A stretch of DNA of 64,000 bases from Bacteroidota bacterium (GTDB lineage: Bacteria; Bacteroidota; Bacteroidia; Chitinophagales; Chitinophagaceae): the NCBI GenBank assembly GCA_016712665.1, contig JADJQP010000005.1:1-64000 (forward strand), written 5' to 3'. The stretch's first letter is position 1, and every line of letters begins with the position of its first letter. The notes under the pieces are model-generated. The model had not been told where the DNA came from. It worked only from the letters and a program-made list of their open reading frames with translations, and did not search any database. Below, piece after piece: positions 18,891 to 27,175 of this stretch. A program made the position numbers and the translations under genes.

Positions 18891-19597
18891 TTGACCAATT
18901 TCATGGCAGCACGCAGTTGTTTGAAAAGCTTGAAACCATGTTTTACAAATGAAAAAGTTTTTACACTTGCCGTTCCGCCCATTCTGTCTCTAAAATGAAT
19001 AGGAATCCACTTGATGCCCGAAATTTTCGCGCAGCAAACACTTACAAAAATATTAGCGAGATGAAAATCCTTGGGCACCTGGTAAGCAAATTTTTTGAGG
19101 ACATCTACATGCATTAAGCGATACGGAACATTGGGATCGCGTACCCATTTTCCGGTAGCCACAAAAGTAAAGATGGTGACAAAATAGGAAACAATCGTTC
19201 GTTGCATCCCATCATCTCTTGTTTTTCGTACTACATAAATACTTTGAAATCGATCGGTGAGGGGAATCATTTTTTCAAAATATTGTGGGTCACATTGGCC
19301 GTCACTGTCAATTTGGAAGATCCAATAGGCCCCGTTTTCGATAGCCATCTGATATCCTAATACGCACGTTTGCCCATGGCCGCTATTCGGCTTATCGACA
19401 ACTTTAATGCTAGGATACAAGGAAGCTAAGTTATTGATTTTTAATAAAGTAGAATCTTTACTTCCATCATTAAATAAACAAAAAACATAAGAGAGTTTTA
19501 AGGAATTTAAGGTGGCAATCCATTCATTTACTACCAGCTCAATGGCTTCTTCCTCATTGTAAACCGGCATGATAACCCATAAATTCTTAACGGCCAT
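18887..19597 (-). CDS. Family 2 glycosyltransferase
   Basis: The 236-residue GT-A enzyme has the N-terminal WVIMPVYNEEE motif, a DGS nucleotide-binding turn near residue 44, and the metal-binding DSDGQCD near 98-104. It lacks long C-terminal membrane helices, so it acts as a peripheral enzyme. It resembles dolichyl-phosphate-sugar-type synthases. Its start overlaps the end of the UDP-galactopyranose mutase gene by 11 bases, which implies co-transcription and a role in galactofuranose- or related glycan synthesis. Its 3' end overlaps the reconstructed TonB-receptor stop by four bases. Confidence 0.88.
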   Translation of the reverse strand: MAVKNLWVIMPVYNEEEAIELVVNEWIATLNSLKLSYVFCLFNDGSKDSTLLKINNLASLYPSIKVVDKPNSGHGQTCVLGYQMAIENGAYWIFQIDSDGQCDPQYFEKMIPLTDRFQSIYVVRKTRDDGMQRTIVSYFVTIFTFVATGKWVRDPNVPYRLMHVDVLKKFAYQVPKDFHLANIFVSVCCAKISGIKWIPIHFRDRMGGTASVKTFSFVKHGFKLFKQLRAAMKLVN

Positions 19598-20711
19598 GTT
19601 TGGATTTTAGAAGCTCAAATGTACGCAATGCATTTTCAATAACTTCATCCGTATTGAAATATTTATATTCAGCTAGACGACCACAGAAGTACACATTCTT
19701 GGTTTCGGTTTCCTGATCGGCTAATTCCTTATAGCGCAAATACAAGGCATGATTGGCATCGGTAGGGATGGGGTAGTAGGGATCGCCTTCGGCTTTAGGG
19801 TATTCGTACGAAATGACAGTTTTAGGGTGAACTTGCTTGGTCACATGCTTGATTTCCACGGTACGTGTATAGTCAAAATCATTGGAATAGTTGATTTGTA
19901 CGTTGTCTTGCACATATTCTGAGTCCTTGACCTGAAAATCAAATTGTAAAGAGCGCCAGGCAAGTTTTCCGAAGCCATAATCAAAGTACTCATCAATGGG
20001 GCCGGTATAAATTACTATGGGTGGCTTTTGTATGATTTCACTAAAATCGGTTTCCAGTTGAATCGTAATATTAGGATGATTCGTCATTTTTGCGAACAGC
20101 GCTGTAAATCCCTCTTTGGGAGTTAATTGATATTCATGGTCTACATATCTGCAATCTGTGTTGAAGCGAATGGGAATACGGCCGCAAACCGAGGGGGATA
20201 AATCGCGGGGATGCATGTCCCATTGTTTTAAAGTATACCCAAGATAAAAAGCCTCATACATTTCTTTCCCAACCCTTGATAATACAAACTCTTCAGAGTT
20301 TTTTGGGAAGTCAATGTTCTCTCTTTTCTCTTCCAATAAGGCCTTGGCTTCATCGGGCGTTAAACTTTCTTTACCAAAAAACTGTGCCAGCGTGAGCAAA
20401 TTAATGGGAAATGGGAAATATTTGTTGCGAAAAAAACTGGTAACAAAGTAATTACCGGGTATCCATTCTGTGAATTGCGACAAGTAATCGAGTAGAGATT
20501 TGCTATTGGTGCGAAAGTAATGTGGCCCATATTGATGAATCATGACACCACTTTCATGAAACCGATCATAGCAATTGCCGGCTACATGAGCCCTTTTGTC
20601 GATGAGAAGCACCTTATAACCCAATTGGGTGGCGCATCTCTCTGCAAGCACGCAGCCCACTGGTCCGGCGCCAACTATCAGTATGTCATAATTTAAGTCA
20701 GTCGAATTCAA
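19587..20711 (-). CDS. glf: UDP-galactopyranose mutase
   Basis: The 374-residue flavoenzyme converts UDP-galactopyranose to UDP-galactofuranose. It has an N-terminal FAD-binding VGAGPVGCVLAE motif near 13-24, the family's GPHYFRTN active-site stretch near 61-68, a YTLKQW motif near 174, and a C-terminal YFCGRLAEYKYFNTDE region that closes the FAD site. Length is normal. It is the upstream gene of a two-gene unit with the overlapping family 2 glycosyltransferase, suggesting cell-surface galactofuranose incorporation. Confidence 0.94.
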   Translation of the reverse strand: MNSTDLNYDILIVGAGPVGCVLAERCATQLGYKVLLIDKRAHVAGNCYDRFHESGVMIHQYGPHYFRTNSKSLLDYLSQFTEWIPGNYFVTSFFRNKYFPFPINLLTLAQFFGKESLTPDEAKALLEEKRENIDFPKNSEEFVLSRVGKEMYEAFYLGYTLKQWDMHPRDLSPSVCGRIPIRFNTDCRYVDHEYQLTPKEGFTALFAKMTNHPNITIQLETDFSEIIQKPPIVIYTGPIDEYFDYGFGKLAWRSLQFDFQVKDSEYVQDNVQINYSNDFDYTRTVEIKHVTKQVHPKTVISYEYPKAEGDPYYPIPTDANHALYLRYKELADQETETKNVYFCGRLAEYKYFNTDEVIENALRTFELLKSKHGR

Positions 20712-21108
20712 AATAATTTCTCTTTTAAAAATTGAAGGGGCAAAAATAACCCGCAGGTCGACAAATTATCAAAAATTATTTTTGAGGTGTTTTTAGTTCT
20801 GCGACCCGTCCACATGTTATATCATCTTTATGTCGCGTATCGCGACAATTAGTAGAGAAAATCAACTTTTTTCTATAGGCTGCTCTCCCAGAAACGAACA
20901 GCTTATTCCATAATGCCCAAGATATTGCAAAAAAATGTCGAAAATATTACAAACTAAAGAAAATACATCCTCATTTACTCTGTACATTTACTGTGCTTAA
21001 TAATAAGAAAAATATTTTTACGCAAAATCATTTGATTGCTTACCAGTGCACTATTTCAATTATTTGACATGGCCAGAAATCATATAGCTGAAAAATAACA
21101 ATTTCAAG
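20712..21108. other. Intergenic region with a perfect 7-bp palindrome
   Basis: This 397-base spacer lies between divergent genes. The only structured element is TGTCGCG-TAT-CGCGACA at 20831-20847, a perfect inverted repeat without a T-run. It could be an operator or a small RNA stem. The rest is AT-rich with no ORF above trivial length and no clear promoter. Confidence 0.5.
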
Positions 21109-22616
21109 ATGAAATTAAAAGCCATACTATTGTTGACCGTTTTCCTAGTTAGTAAATCATTTGGACAAGCCTATTATGGACAAAGTTGGATAACTGGCCT
21201 AAGGAATAGCTACAAAGTAAAAAATTCAATAATCAACAGAGGATAATTAGTGTTTATGACACCAATTATCAATCTTATTTTCATGGTGCTAGTTCTTGCA
21301 TTTCAAATGCAAATGGTGATTTGAAAATAATTTGCGATGGCTATGATTTAATGGATACTTTAGGAAGTATTATTGAAGATGGGGACTCGTTGGTGCCAAC
21401 CCTAATGTACGATAAATATAATGGTTGGGGGGCTTATCCACAATCTTCAATAATATTACCATTTCTCAATGATATCTATTATGTTATTACACCGACAGCA
21501 AGCGATTTTGAAGTGTTGAATTATTGGAATGTTCCCAATACCGGTAGAGCTTTATTTGATTTACTATTATATCATAAAGTGGATATGAACTTAAATGGTG
21601 GAGTTGGCATGGTCGTTGAAAAGGCAGTTCCCCTGCTTACTAATGTAAAATTAAGCAAGACACAGATGATGGCATGTAGGCATGCTAACGGCGCTGACTG
21701 GTGGTTGTTGAAACAGGCTCATGATACGAATCTCATATATAAATTCTTGATAACAGTGGACAGTATTTATAGTTACTCCCCGCAAGGATTTTCGGAACCC
21801 CATTTTACGAAATGGGATTTACACGGCCAAAGCATGTTCAACCAAGAGGGTACGAAGTACGCAACAGTTTGTTTGGGCATCAATCAATTATTTCTTGCTG
21901 ACTTTGACAGATGTACAGCACAACTCAGTAATCCAAGAATTGTTAATTTAGCAAATCATCAACTTCAAGCTCAAGATACCACGTTAGACGTCTCTCCTAG
22001 AGGTCTTTGTTTTTCGCCAAACGGAAGTTTTATTTACATTGTGAAGGGGTATAATATTTTTCAATATGAATGGGGTGAACCTGACAGTGCGTTGGCATGG
22101 TATCATGTTGCTAATCTCGATACGACCTGGGACCAATTTCAAAAGTGGGGTAGTTCCTATTTAGGACCAGACAACAAAATCTATATAGGCAATTTGGGTG
22201 GAGTTGGAAAGGCGATGACTACTATTGATAATCCAGATGTAAAAGGTGCCGGCTGTGGATTCTGCGCTAAGTGCTTTCAATTCCCCAAAATTGGCGCTGG
22301 AAATCCTCCATGCATGCCAAACTATGCCTTAGGTGCTGATTTGCCATGCTGGACATTAGGAAGTGCTCAGTTGTTGGAGGAAAATGAAAAATTCGAGGTT
22401 TATCCTAATCCGGCGAGTAATATTATTACGATCAAAGGCGCATATCTAGATCAACAAGAGAATGAGATATCGGTATGTAATTTATTAGGTCAGACTATTC
22501 TTCACACGAAATTTAAAACTTCCAATTCATTATACCAAATAGATATTTCGGAATTTGAAAATGGAATTTACCTTTTGAAAGTAAATGAATTTATCAGGAA
22601 AATAATAAAAGAATGA
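21109..22616 (+). CDS. T9SS-secreted protein with RHANGADWW motif, frameshifted
   Basis: The real start is ATG 21109 with a signal peptide (MKLKAILLLTVFLVSKSFGQ). This frame stops at TAA near 21243. The body continues in another frame (KFNNQQRIISVYDTNYQSYF) if one base is added to the A6 run 21219-21224. The rebuilt ~502-residue protein has a propeller-like body with RHANGADWW and LCFSPNGSFIYI. It ends in a type A T9SS sorting domain (FEVYPNPASNIITI ... GIYLLKVNEFIRK). It is paralogous to the next gene. The signature suggests a surface beta-propeller; the ligand is unknown. Confidence 0.82.
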
Positions 22617-22751
22617 GATACTTTAGAAAGGCTTGTAGGGATACAAACCATGGGATAAAAAAAAATCTTGAAGTTTGTCAGACTTTTACTATCTTCAAGA
22701 TATAAAGGTATTCCATAAAAGGTCGGGTAGATAGAATAAGGTAGGATAAGG

Positions 22752-24356
22752 ATGATAGCACGTAGAAAACTAGTATACTTAAATAATACAAATGGTTTGA
22801 AATATATTATATCGATATTATTGTTTTGCAATACTTTTGTTTGTAATGCCCAACAAGGAGCCAAATGGGTGACAGGTTTTGGAAATGTAATTGATTTTAC
22901 AACAAATCCAACTAGTTCGTACTTAACTTGCGACACGCCTATTATGTCTATATTTGTCAGCCACGGACATTCAATGATATGCAATAGTACACATGATATT
23001 CAATTTTTTGCGCTGCCAATGTATACGTCCACAAAAGATTGTGAATTAGGTAATAAGGAAAGTGTAGTGGAAAATGGTGGTATTGACCTAAATAATAATT
23101 TTGCAGTGTCAACTAGTGGAAGCGGATATAGCGCGTTTATACAGCAGTCGGTAATATTACCCAAGAAAGACAATCAGTATTATATATTTTATAAAGGCAT
23201 GACTAATCAAGCGTATGACGATTATTACGCGCAAGTAGGCGATTGGAATTTGGATATGTTCCTGAACCATATTGTCGATATGGATGCTAATAATGGGAAA
23301 GGCAAGGTAATGGTGAAAGATAATATACTCATGAGCAGTGCCCGATTAAGCGGTAATTCATTATCAGCCACACGCCATGCCAATGGTAGAGACTGGTGGC
23401 TGATATTGCCACATCGTGAAAAAGATTTACTTTATACTTTTCGAGTAACGCCAGATACCATTATGCTGCCTATTACACAAGATATGGGAGGTGCAGACTT
23501 TATTGCTAACAATTGGGGGCAAAGTAATTTTTCGATGGATGGTAGCTTATATGCACATGCGCATTATAACGATTCAATTGAGGTTAATAACTTTGACAGA
23601 TGCACAGGACTTATGAGCAATATTAAACGAATTGCCTCGCCTAAAGATACAATTTATTATTATGACCCCATATTTGAGAAGGATACCTTTACGTTAGTCA
23701 GCGCAGGCACTGGGGTATGTTTTTCGCCAAATAATCAGTTCTTGTATATTGTATCTCCGTATACGGTGTGGCAATATGAGTTGGCAAGCAACGAAATTGT
23801 AAATATGAGAACGGATAGCGTTTTTAACTGGGCGCAGTATGTAACCGCTTACAATGCACCCGATGGGCGTATATATTTTGGTAATTGGAATGGTACAAAT
23901 CCTTCACTATCATACATAGAGTATCCTAATATGAAAGGAATTGATGCGAATTTTTGTCAATTTTGTTTAAATACAGTAAATAGTACTAGTGCTCCACCTA
24001 ACATGCCCAACTTTGAGCTAGGGGCTCTAGCAGGTAGCCCATGTGATACTTTGCGTTTTACCCCCATCGTTGCAGACGAGCCTTTACTTATTCCTAATGC
24101 ATTTTCACCCAATGAAGATGGCTTAAATGATACATGGCATATACTCAATGTGGGTGCACTTCAATATTCAGGATACTCCATACAAGCAGTAGGGGTGTAT
24201 AATCGCTGGGGTAATGAGGTTTTTAAAAGTAATGATATAAACTTTGTATGGAATGGTAGAGGCTGGGCGAGTGACAGTTATTATTATTATATTATATATA
24301 GAACTAAAGAAGGCATTAGTAAAGTACAAAAAGGAAGCATAAATATAGTGTGGTAG
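22752..24356 (+). CDS. Secreted RHANGxDWW propeller protein with gliding-motility-type C-terminal domain
   Basis: The 534-residue product starts MIARRKLVYLNN with a hydrophobic signal core near 17-32 (cleavage near CNAQQG). The body shares RHANGRDWW, NFDRCTGLMSN, VCFSPNNQFLYIV and DGRIYFGNWNG with the preceding gene, so the pair arose by tandem duplication. The C-terminal ~95 residues instead form a CHU_C/gliding-motility-associated domain (IPNAFSPNEDGLNDTW ... VYNRWGNEVFKSND). Two paralogues with a similar body but different sorting tails suggest tail exchange. It is extracellular; the function is unknown. Confidence 0.85.
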   Translation: MIARRKLVYLNNTNGLKYIISILLFCNTFVCNAQQGAKWVTGFGNVIDFTTNPTSSYLTCDTPIMSIFVSHGHSMICNSTHDIQFFALPMYTSTKDCELGNKESVVENGGIDLNNNFAVSTSGSGYSAFIQQSVILPKKDNQYYIFYKGMTNQAYDDYYAQVGDWNLDMFLNHIVDMDANNGKGKVMVKDNILMSSARLSGNSLSATRHANGRDWWLILPHREKDLLYTFRVTPDTIMLPITQDMGGADFIANNWGQSNFSMDGSLYAHAHYNDSIEVNNFDRCTGLMSNIKRIASPKDTIYYYDPIFEKDTFTLVSAGTGVCFSPNNQFLYIVSPYTVWQYELASNEIVNMRTDSVFNWAQYVTAYNAPDGRIYFGNWNGTNPSLSYIEYPNMKGIDANFCQFCLNTVNSTSAPPNMPNFELGALAGSPCDTLRFTPIVADEPLLIPNAFSPNEDGLNDTWHILNVGALQYSGYSIQAVGVYNRWGNEVFKSNDINFVWNGRGWASDSYYYYIIYRTKEGISKVQKGSINIVW

Positions 24357-24368
24357 ATGTTGCTTGTT

Positions 24369-24392
24369 CTACGAAGCATATTTGCTTCGTAG
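24369..24392 (+). terminator. Hairpin after the second RHANGxDWW gene
   Basis: CTACGAAGCA-TATT-TGCTTCGTAG is a perfect 10-bp stem with a 4-base loop, followed by GTTTATT. The T-tract is weak, so termination or mRNA stabilisation are both possible. A second small stem (GTTGC/GCAAC) follows at 24401-24415. Confidence 0.6.
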
Positions 24393-24423
24393 GTTTATTC
24401 TGTTGCTTTCAGCAACTTTTAAT

Positions 24424-24484
24424 TAATGGTTGGTGTCGCACCAAACAAATATGCTGCCATGGATGGAGGTGACTCCAACCATTA
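24424..24484. repeat. Imperfect inverted repeat between convergent T9SS genes
   Basis: TAATGGTTGG (24424-24433) pairs with CCAACCATTA (24475-24484). The stem extends inward through GTC and ACC with a bulge around a loop of about 20 bases. No T-run follows on either strand. It may be a REP-like element or an RNA stem. Confidence 0.55.
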
Positions 24485-24532
24485 GGGAGGAACGGAAGAC
24501 GCGTCGCAGAACGGAATTCAATAGTAAGTTTA

Positions 24533-26785
24533 TTATCTCACCAGCGTTACATCGCCTTTTTTGTCGTATACAACTCCTAAGGGTGTTTTGAATTTACAGT
24601 AATAATAGAAAACCCCCATGTCGGATTTTACATTGTTTTTGTGGGCACCATTCCATTTCATCGCAGGATCATTGCTTTCAAACACCAGCGTGCCCCAACG
24701 ATCGTACACCATAAATAGATAATCTTTTACGTTGAGCAAATCGATATTGTAAAAAGAAGGTCCAAAAAAGTCATTATTTCGATCGCCATTGGGCGAAAAT
24801 GCATTCGGGAAAAATACCTCTTCCTTTTTAAAAATAGTGCCGCAATGTGTTATGGAATCCATACAGCCATCCAAATTATAGGCAAATAAGGTAAAGCAGT
24901 ATACGCCGGCAGAATCAAAGGTTTGTGTAGTATTTACATTCGTCGATATTAAATTTCCATTGTAGTACCATTCATAATTGGATGCATTGGTACTAAGATT
25001 ATTTAAGGTAAAAGTGGGTGATAAAATACTTTGTATAGGAGGATTCACACTAAAATCTGCTACCGGTTCTACCGAACGGTAAATGGTAAAGGTAATGGTA
25101 TCGTAATCGGGACATAATCCATTGCTGAAACCACTCAATGTATAGGTAGTAGTGGAAGGCGGATTAAACGTAAGCACGGAAGTATTGGCATTGGTGCTTA
25201 CGCCCGTCTGTGGACTCCACTCTAAATAGGCATGCGGAGGAATGTTTAATTGTATGGTATCATTTTTGCATAAAATGGAGTCAACAGGTTTGGTAAGAAT
25301 AAATTTTTCCGCCTTATTTAATGAGGAATCATGAACCCGAGCCCAAAACGCATCACTGGATCCGGCTGAGGTTAAATTAGTAGTTCCATAGGAAGCAGGT
25401 GCTCTAAAAAATCCACACACATACAATTGGGCCCCTTTTCCTTTTGTGATTGCATTTGCCCGGTCATTGCTATCCGTTCCACCTCCGGTGATAGCCCATT
25501 GCCATTTTCCATCAGGAGAAATTTTTGCCACAAATGCCTCTTCAAACTTCCCGGCACCCATGATAATATTATCGCCAAATTTTGCGCTGTCGTTAATATC
25601 GCCACAAACATACACAATGCAAAGCGTATCGGCCCAAACATCATTGGCACGTTCGCCTCCAAGGTCGGAACCTGCTCTCTTGCCCCATATCGGCTTTCCG
25701 GTATTCGCATCCATTTTGAGTACAAAGGCGTCGCGTTTATTATAATTTTTAATCAAAATCGTATCCATTATTAAAGAATCGCGATGTTCGCCCACCACAT
25801 AAATATTTCCTTTTTTATCGGAGCAAATACCATTGGCCCAATCATCTTTATCACTGCCACCATTGGTAACCCATTGAAAATTACCGCTGCTATCGTATTT
25901 CATTACAAAAATATCATAAGCACCTGAACTGGTTAAGGTGGTATTGCCAAAAGGCCAGGTATGGTCATAACCTCCAGTTACATAAACGCCACCCGAATCG
26001 TCGACACATACTGCAATATCTCGTTCTATGTATTTGAAAGTGGCAGTATCGAAAGGTAAATTACCAAAGCATTTGGCCCACTGAAACACACCTGCGCTGT
26101 TTATTTTCGCTAGCCAATAACTGTGTTGCTCATATTGTGTATTGGTATTGGTGGCAGTAACTGCATTACCTCCACAATACAAAATATCGCCCGCCATAAA
26201 TCCTACTACATAACTATTGCCGGCCTTATCTGTGGCTACATCTAAACCTTGATCATCGCCGGTATTGCTACAGACAAAATTTCCCCAAATATAATTTCCA
26301 TTTTTGTCGTGCTTCACCAAAAAGCATTGATCACCTCCTCCATAGGCATTTCCGGTAATATAGTTGGGCCCAAATTGAATGCCGGCACCCTCCCAAAATG
26401 TTCCTGTGATAATGCTATTGCCATCCGCATCTACGTCCATACCCAACACGCGATCGTCGAAATATTGCCCGCCACTATTTGCCCAGTAGCAAAAACCACT
26501 ACTGTCAAACTTTGCAATAAAAGCTTCTTTGCTATTGGTATTGGCAGTATAATTTAAAATCAGTTGATTGGTGCCCAAGGTTACGGTATTGCTAAAATAA
26601 CCTGCTACATAAATATAACCCGAAGAGTCGGTTTTGATACAGGTGGCCTTATCGCTTTTACTGTTTCCAATTTGCTGCGCCCAATTCCATTTTTGTGCAA
26701 GTACCGAGGGAATTTCAATAAATAGAAGAAGTACAGTCAGAAGTATAAGAGGGATACAATTTTTTAATATCATTTTGAAAAGCAA
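24533..26785 (-). CDS. Secreted SBBP-repeat propeller with gliding-motility-type C-terminal domain
   Basis: The 750-residue protein has a signal peptide (ends SVLAQKWNW). About eight SBBP-like blades follow over residues 30-490, each with GYIYVAG / GNSYVVG and a Trp-Ala-Lys/Asn strand. An Ig- or PKD-like section spans about 510-650 (FTLNNLSTNASNYEWYYNG). The end is a CHU_C domain (FFPNAFSPNGDRNNDFFG ... VYDRWGTLVFESND). It should be exported by T9SS and anchored at the surface. It is a paralogue in style, not in close sequence, of the gene at 8115-10313. It has no operon partner. Confidence 0.88.
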   Translation of the reverse strand: MLFKMILKNCIPLILLTVLLLFIEIPSVLAQKWNWAQQIGNSKSDKATCIKTDSSGYIYVAGYFSNTVTLGTNQLILNYTANTNSKEAFIAKFDSSGFCYWANSGGQYFDDRVLGMDVDADGNSIITGTFWEGAGIQFGPNYITGNAYGGGDQCFLVKHDKNGNYIWGNFVCSNTGDDQGLDVATDKAGNSYVVGFMAGDILYCGGNAVTATNTNTQYEQHSYWLAKINSAGVFQWAKCFGNLPFDTATFKYIERDIAVCVDDSGGVYVTGGYDHTWPFGNTTLTSSGAYDIFVMKYDSSGNFQWVTNGGSDKDDWANGICSDKKGNIYVVGEHRDSLIMDTILIKNYNKRDAFVLKMDANTGKPIWGKRAGSDLGGERANDVWADTLCIVYVCGDINDSAKFGDNIIMGAGKFEEAFVAKISPDGKWQWAITGGGTDSNDRANAITKGKGAQLYVCGFFRAPASYGTTNLTSAGSSDAFWARVHDSSLNKAEKFILTKPVDSILCKNDTIQLNIPPHAYLEWSPQTGVSTNANTSVLTFNPPSTTTYTLSGFSNGLCPDYDTITFTIYRSVEPVADFSVNPPIQSILSPTFTLNNLSTNASNYEWYYNGNLISTNVNTTQTFDSAGVYCFTLFAYNLDGCMDSITHCGTIFKKEEVFFPNAFSPNGDRNNDFFGPSFYNIDLLNVKDYLFMVYDRWGTLVFESNDPAMKWNGAHKNNVKSDMGVFYYYCKFKTPLGVVYDKKGDVTLVR

Positions 26786-26924
26786 TATTTCGTGCCCATA
26801 AAGATACGCAATAAGAAAAATTCCCGGTACTTCGTATTACTAAATCTTTACTATTTGGTTGGCTCAATTACATTTTGGCCAAAATATATAAAATGAAGCT
26901 GGCCTTTTGTGCCGTTCTCGCGGG

Positions 26925-27167
26925 TCATCTTTTGCCTCGGGTATTCAAATTTTTGATTCCGAAAAAGCCCCGACCAATTCGATAGATGCCATACAAGGAA
27001 AAAATACTCATAAATATCAGCATACCATTTTTCCCAAATCGCTCAACTAATGAAGGCATCTTTAACATACTGATACTGATCACCAAATACAAGACTCCCA
27101 TAGCCATATCCACGAAATGTTTCATGCTGGCCATGTTTTTTTCATTTCTATCTCGGGAAGTACTCAT
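26925..27167 (-). CDS. Small two-helix membrane protein
   Basis: The 80-residue product has a charged N-terminus (MSTSRDRNEKN) and two hydrophobic helices at about 15-33 and 44-62, then a basic tail. No family is recognised. It follows topA at a distance of eight bases on the same strand, so it is likely co-transcribed with topA. Confidence 0.6.
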   Translation of the reverse strand: MSTSRDRNEKNMASMKHFVDMAMGVLYLVISISMLKMPSLVERFGKNGMLIFMSIFSLYGIYRIGRGFFGIKNLNTRGKR

Positions 27168-27175
27168 TTGCTTTA

